Below, one piece after another: positions 60,339 through 64,000 of a stretch of 64,000 bases of DNA. The first letter of the stretch is position 1. Each line of letters opens with the position of its first letter. Source of the DNA: Sclerodactyla briareus (taxonomy: Eukaryota; Echinodermata; Holothuroidea; Dendrochirotida; Sclerodactylidae); the NCBI GenBank assembly GCA_026419785.1, contig JAODTK010005232.1:203983-267982 (forward strand). The letters run 5' to 3'. The notes beneath the pieces are model-generated. The model did no database searches. It was not told the DNA's origin and saw only the letters and a list, made by a program, of their open reading frames with translations. The position numbers and the translations under genes are program-made.

Positions 60339-61270
60339 TCATGTGGATGCCAGACGAGTATGACTGCCTTGTAGTTCATTTATCACGTAGGCTGCCTCAA
60401 TACACACGTTTATTTGTAGTATATTCTCCAACCTGTCGAACAGTCCTGGTCGTCTAAATCCATGGAGCGTTATCAGCTCCGGGCTCTGGAGAAGGCACCT
60501 CTTTTGTCGATTGATATGGGCAAGTTTAAAGCCCTCGTGGTGGAGAGGATCGACCCCTATCTGCTGTGTTAGAACACCTTGGTAGGCGCCGATGGGTACG
60601 AAGGGGTAACGAGCGCCTCCGGTATAGCTGGGGCACTATATCCAGGATCGACCTCCGCTCCACCTGAGCAGTAGTACGGGTAGAATTCTGCGGGATAAAC
60701 GCTCTCATTCACATAATAACGGTTCTTGGGATTCGTGTGTCTTGGGCTCCCCCTATGTCGGTTACCATATAAAACCGTGACATCACCTCCAGTCCTGCCC
60801 GCCTGGTCAGTTTGCGAGCATAGGGTATCAGTCTCTCCCACGATACGCTACGTCATCGTCACCTTTGTAAAGGTACGCGGCACCGGAGCAGAACTCATCC
60901 GCCCACGTCAGCCCGCAATGCGACCTTGAGAGATACCTTCATAAGGACTCCTGGAAGTTACCTTGTACAATGTCGCCATAAGTCACCGACTCACGATCGA
61001 TCGCTTCCTGACTCGACGGATCCTGCAATCTACTCCGCATAAACACGAAACGGACGAGTCGGTGTTGAAAAGGTGCTGTGAGGCCCACGTCTCCCGTATG
61101 GCTAGTCGCTGGTCCGTGTTCCGCGTATGATTTTATTCAGGGGGCTACGACGAAGGGCGCTTTATCCCGACCGTTGGTCCCAGCACACATAGCTGTGTTG
61201 TTGTTTGATGTTACGTAGGCCTCCTCAAAATACTTCTATTATCTATTTCATGCGGGTAAACTACCTCCCC
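60339..61270 (-). pseudogene. Second GT31 domain
   Basis: A stem-like VVYPHEID near 61265 leads to RFVFMRSRLQDPSSQEAIDR then ESVTYGDIVQGNFQES (61052-60945, one open frame). CGLTWADEFCSGAAYLYKGD starts at 60917 and gives DDD at 60860-60852. KNRYYVNESVYPAEFYPYYC then SGG (60727-60659) matches the K..v....YP.YcsG box. DIVPQLY at 60642 follows. The last 87 codons (60602-60342) are open: GVLTQQIG, HHEGF and LITLHGFRRPGLFDRLE match the family C-terminus. The EDVyvG box reads GAYQG, so the acidic pair is missing. Confidence 0.8.
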
Positions 61271-61399
61271 GGCCGGTGGATGGCATGCCCTCAAGTTTAT
61301 CGAATCGCCCAGCTCTTTCCAATGGATATCAATGGTCCAACTCGAAGTAGGTACGTATTTTGACATCGATTGACGTACCTCGCAGTAATTGGGATGCCC

Positions 61400-62100
61400 G
61401 GACGCCTGGAACGAACGAATCGTCATGGACTATTTGGACATGGGATTTGCGTGAAATAATCCCAAGGAAAACATCTGCGGAAGGAAGGAGGGTCTCATTA
61501 CGCGAGAGACAGATACTGTTTGCTAAGGAAAGCTGATATCAAGAATCCAGTATGCAGGGAACAGAACGACAAATATGAGGTATCCGTAAGTTCCCCCACG
61601 ACAAATTGAAGTTTGTCGTCAGCATTTTCAAAAGTCACATTGTGCGATACAAAGCCTCGCCACACCCCACTATCCCCACTACGGGTATAGCACCTTTCTC
61701 AACAGCTGATGTACATTGACGTAAGTAGTATCGCGCCCGAGGAAAATCTCCTCGACAAAATGGCACTGGGTCAGAATGAAGAATAACGCATACAGGAGTT
61801 TACGGGTTTCGTTCTCCTTTTCTTCGTGAAATTACCCACGATGACGTCTCCGAATTGATGTGCCTCCTTTCTAAGTTCCTTGTCCTCACCCAACGCCGCT
61901 GGTGGCTTCCCCGACGAACCAAAGGTGAAGTTGTCATAGATGCCAGTGACGCATTGGCCCAGGTCGCACGGATTGCGTTTCTCCTGCTGGATTCGTGGGC
62001 TTCGACAGGATGCATAGCGCGATGGGTCGGTTCTTGAGGCATCTGTCATCGGGATGGAGGTCCGCGTCCCGCTTGGAAGACCTCTGTTAATAGCGGATCA
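61400..62100 (-). pseudogene. First GT31 domain
   Basis: SSRRNAIRATWANAS (R-R at 61985) matches the RR.AIR.TW box that opens the family domain. FTFGSSGKPPAALGEDKEL at about 61929-61870 matches the FLLG..E box, and FGDVIVGNF (61854-61828) the DI...F box. The DxD position reads RDTTYVN at 61735-61715 where family members have DDD.(Y/F)VN. ADVFLGI at 61478-61458 matches EDVyvGi. The distance from RR to DVFLG, about 175 codons, fits a complete domain. Two or more frameshifts are needed. Confidence 0.75.
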
Positions 62101-62119
62101 TTATGGAACCTTATTTGGT

Positions 62120-62365
62120 TCATTTCGATGCCACAACTGTCCTTACCCCAATCTCCAGTACTGTTTGAAATATTTTGATATCCCTCGCAAATTCGGTGAA
62201 CCATTGCTGCCGGTGAGATCTGGTAATGTCACTCCCATGGCCAAGAATACACCAAATGAGCACAATGCAAACAGCAATAATGTAGGTCAAACAGACGTGG
62301 TGAAAGTTCATTTTTAGACGCATGCTCGCTAGGACAACGTCTGGTGATTGTTCAATTCGGGCCAA
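62120..62365 (-). CDS. GT31 N-terminus with signal anchor
   Basis: The 81-codon frame has a short N-terminal tail with Arg and Lys (MRLKMNF at residues 15-21), then a hydrophobic stretch VCLTYIIAVCIVLIWCIL at about residues 23-40, then a polar stem. That is the type II anchor layout of Golgi glycosyltransferases. The frame ends before the catalytic domain, so a frameshift or stop separates the two as read. Confidence 0.65.
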   Translation of the reverse strand: MARIEQSPDVVLASMRLKMNFHHVCLTYIIAVCIVLIWCILGHGSDITRSHRQQWFTEFARDIKIFQTVLEIGVRTVVASK

Positions 62366-63690
62366 TTTTGGAGAGTGAAAACTAGACGAGATGATCTCAG
62401 CCTTCCATCCTGTCGCAAACGTGCATGTCTTTCGGTATTCGGTGATCCGATGAGTTCTGTGTTCCAGGCGAATAGCCTACAGATTCATGCATTTCTAATC
62501 GGTGTGTACGATGATGTTCACGGTCCAGAAGCCGCTGTTGAACGAACAGGAAGCACATATTCAGCTGCCAATGCACGTCAAGCAGCACTCACGTGTACTG
62601 TGCCTACCAGTTAAGATTGTTCGAACCCTTTCATGGTGACAAGAAGAAAAAATGGCCTCCGATAATGAAAGATGGAAGATGAGGTCCATGTTACTATGAA
62701 TAACACTGTTTAGGCAGTATAGTCACCTACCTTGAAGGCACTGGCGAAACAGTCCAGTTATTTGACTATAATATTTGCCGTACCGCCGATCATACTGGCA
62801 AAACCGTGGCGACTAGTAGATCGTATGAAGAGAAGCCCCAAACATGAATTAATGGATTTGACGTCATTATTCTGGAAATACTGTTGTAACTCTCTGACTT
62901 GAGCTGCATCCATTTTTTATTCCTACTGTTAGTTGAGATAATCAGTCAAATTAAAATTTCTGACTATTTTTTCCCGCGTCACTATCGCGTTTCTTCCCAT
63001 CCAAAGTTGGGTAGATCTCTATTGTTTAACTCTTTTGGCGGTACCTTGTCGTTCACCACTTAGTCTGCTGTCCTCTATGCTGTTACCGATGTATACTGTA
63101 CAGTAATCTGTCTCAAATCAATAGGCCTATCTAGTACTGATGGCAGTAACTATTGTACACTGAAAGCTTAGTGATATACGTGCTATTCGTCGGGGTTGTG
63201 GTGACAATCAAGCTTCCAAGCTGGGTTGAAACACCCCACAGTTTCTTACAATATTATTCTTCAAAGCATGTGTAGTCTGAGATCCTATACCAAATACCCT
63301 TCGCGTGAATGCAGCCCCCATTGTCATGACTGGGTGAATATTGTCCCTCGCCCGAAAAGTTGTCTCTTATTCTCGATTCACAACACTAGTTCTGAATAAA
63401 AGGTCTGCTAGGCGATAATGCATTCAACTGTGACAAGCACTCAGGCAAAACCGGGATTGTTCGTGATCAAAACGGGAAACTGCATAGAGTGGGTGATACC
63501 TAAACATTCAATGTGTTTGTAAGAAAGGTATGGCCTATACCCGGCTGAATGATATTGTCAGATGTGTGCACGTTATTTAATCATACAAGACTATATTAAA
63601 CATTCGCTAATGATGGGTGGTATGAACTAGGGCTGCCGGTATTCTGGTAAAGAAAAAGAAGAGGAGAGACCTGTTTATTTGAGGCCCATT
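62366..63690. other. No gene recognised; 5' flank of the GT31 locus
   Basis: A plus-strand frame of 88 codons at 62348-62614 is unrecognised. AT-rich DNA follows. Confidence 0.4.
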
Positions 63691-64000
63691 GTTCAGGGGA
63701 GTCAGGTCAAAGGTCATCTGAGGCCAACAGGAGTCAAAGTCTAGAAAACCATGCGAACACAATACTCGTGCATGCATGTTCAGTTAGATCGAGCTGAAAT
63801 TTGTCATAAAACTTGATATATGGGTTCACCATAATGAGTAGCTACCTAAAACCCTCTGTTTGTGACCATGAAGGTCAAAAGTCATCTGGGGTCATCCAGG
63901 GGAAATGACTGGAAGCATTGTGAACACGATGAGTCCAAATTGGTTTGATAACTGAGATTCTTACTGACTTAATTATGGAAAGTAAAACAACCCTGTTGTA
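63690..64000. repeat. ~165-bp tandem array D (runs off the window)
   Basis: AGGTCAAAGGTCATCTGAGG at 63704 recurs as AGGTCAAAAGTCATCTGGGG at 63872. Other shared words are GCGAACACAAT/GTGAACACGAT. The first is an exact AGGTCA-A-AGGTCA direct repeat (63704-63716). Confidence 0.8.

Larger units (their letters stand above)
60339..62365 (-). pseudogene. Tandem double GT31 (beta-1,3-galactosyltransferase-like) locus
   Basis: Family GT31 enzymes are Golgi type II membrane proteins that transfer Gal, GlcNAc or GalNAc from UDP-sugar in a beta-1,3 link. Here the minus strand gives a short N-terminus, one membrane anchor, a first GT31 domain (about 62100-61400) and, within roughly 200 bp after its DVFLG motif, the stem and body of a second GT31 domain ending at a TGA at 60341-60339. 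Echinoderm and other invertebrate members are often single-exon and duplicated. Many indels break the frame, so it is a pseudogene or a real gene in low-accuracy sequence. The start is taken as the Met at 62365; the Met codons at residues 15 and 19 are alternatives. Confidence 0.75.

Overview
The window looks like nuclear DNA from a multicellular animal, most probably a marine invertebrate deuterostome such as an echinoderm. The evidence is AT-rich DNA with no dense operon-like coding, vertebrate/invertebrate-type glycosyltransferase code, CR1/Jockey-like LINEs and DIRS tyrosine-recombinase retrotransposons, short TIR elements with long G/C runs, and many ~150-bp tandem repeats carrying TGACCT/AGGTCA words. 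The species cannot be fixed from sequence alone. Almost everything recognisable is mobile or repetitive. Recognisable proteins are broken by small indels every 50-200 bp, so the code is either decayed or the assembly has many indel errors.

Layout. 0-2.7 kb: unassigned DNA, then a ~150-bp tandem array closed by a perfect 10-bp stem-loop, resembling a Helentron-type (HINE/pearl) element. 5.2-8.5 kb: two diverged direct repeats flank unrecognised minus-strand ORFs, one of them the longest in the window (220 aa). 11.46-13.55 kb: a foldback-like element with long inverted arms rich in GATATC words. 13.7-16.1 kb: a decayed LINE with endonuclease and reverse transcriptase; a second LINE scrap is at 19 kb. 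21.9-23.9 kb: a DIRS element (RT, RNase H, recombinase), invaded by repeat Y and cut off by repeat X. 26.9-28.4 kb: another ~150-bp array. 30.3-31.8 and 37.3-38.2 kb: two more copies of repeat Y. 33.8-34.6 kb: a second DIRS fragment. 40.5-47.4 kb: a second copy of repeat X split by a 5,009-bp element with ~600-bp terminal inverted repeats. 55.8-58.2 kb: a ~150-bp array holding two 5'-truncated LINE ends.

The best host-gene candidate is on the minus strand at 60.34-62.37 kb. It has a type II membrane anchor followed by two GT31 (beta-1,3-galactosyltransferase-like) domains in tandem, with too little room between them for a second normal gene start. The first domain has lost the DxD motif but keeps the DVFLG motif; the second keeps DDD but has lost the acidic pair.

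The repeats give a relative order of events. The DIRS copy is older than the Y and X sequences inside it. The 5-kb TIR element is younger than the X copy it split, and intact X junctions elsewhere in the window show the empty site.
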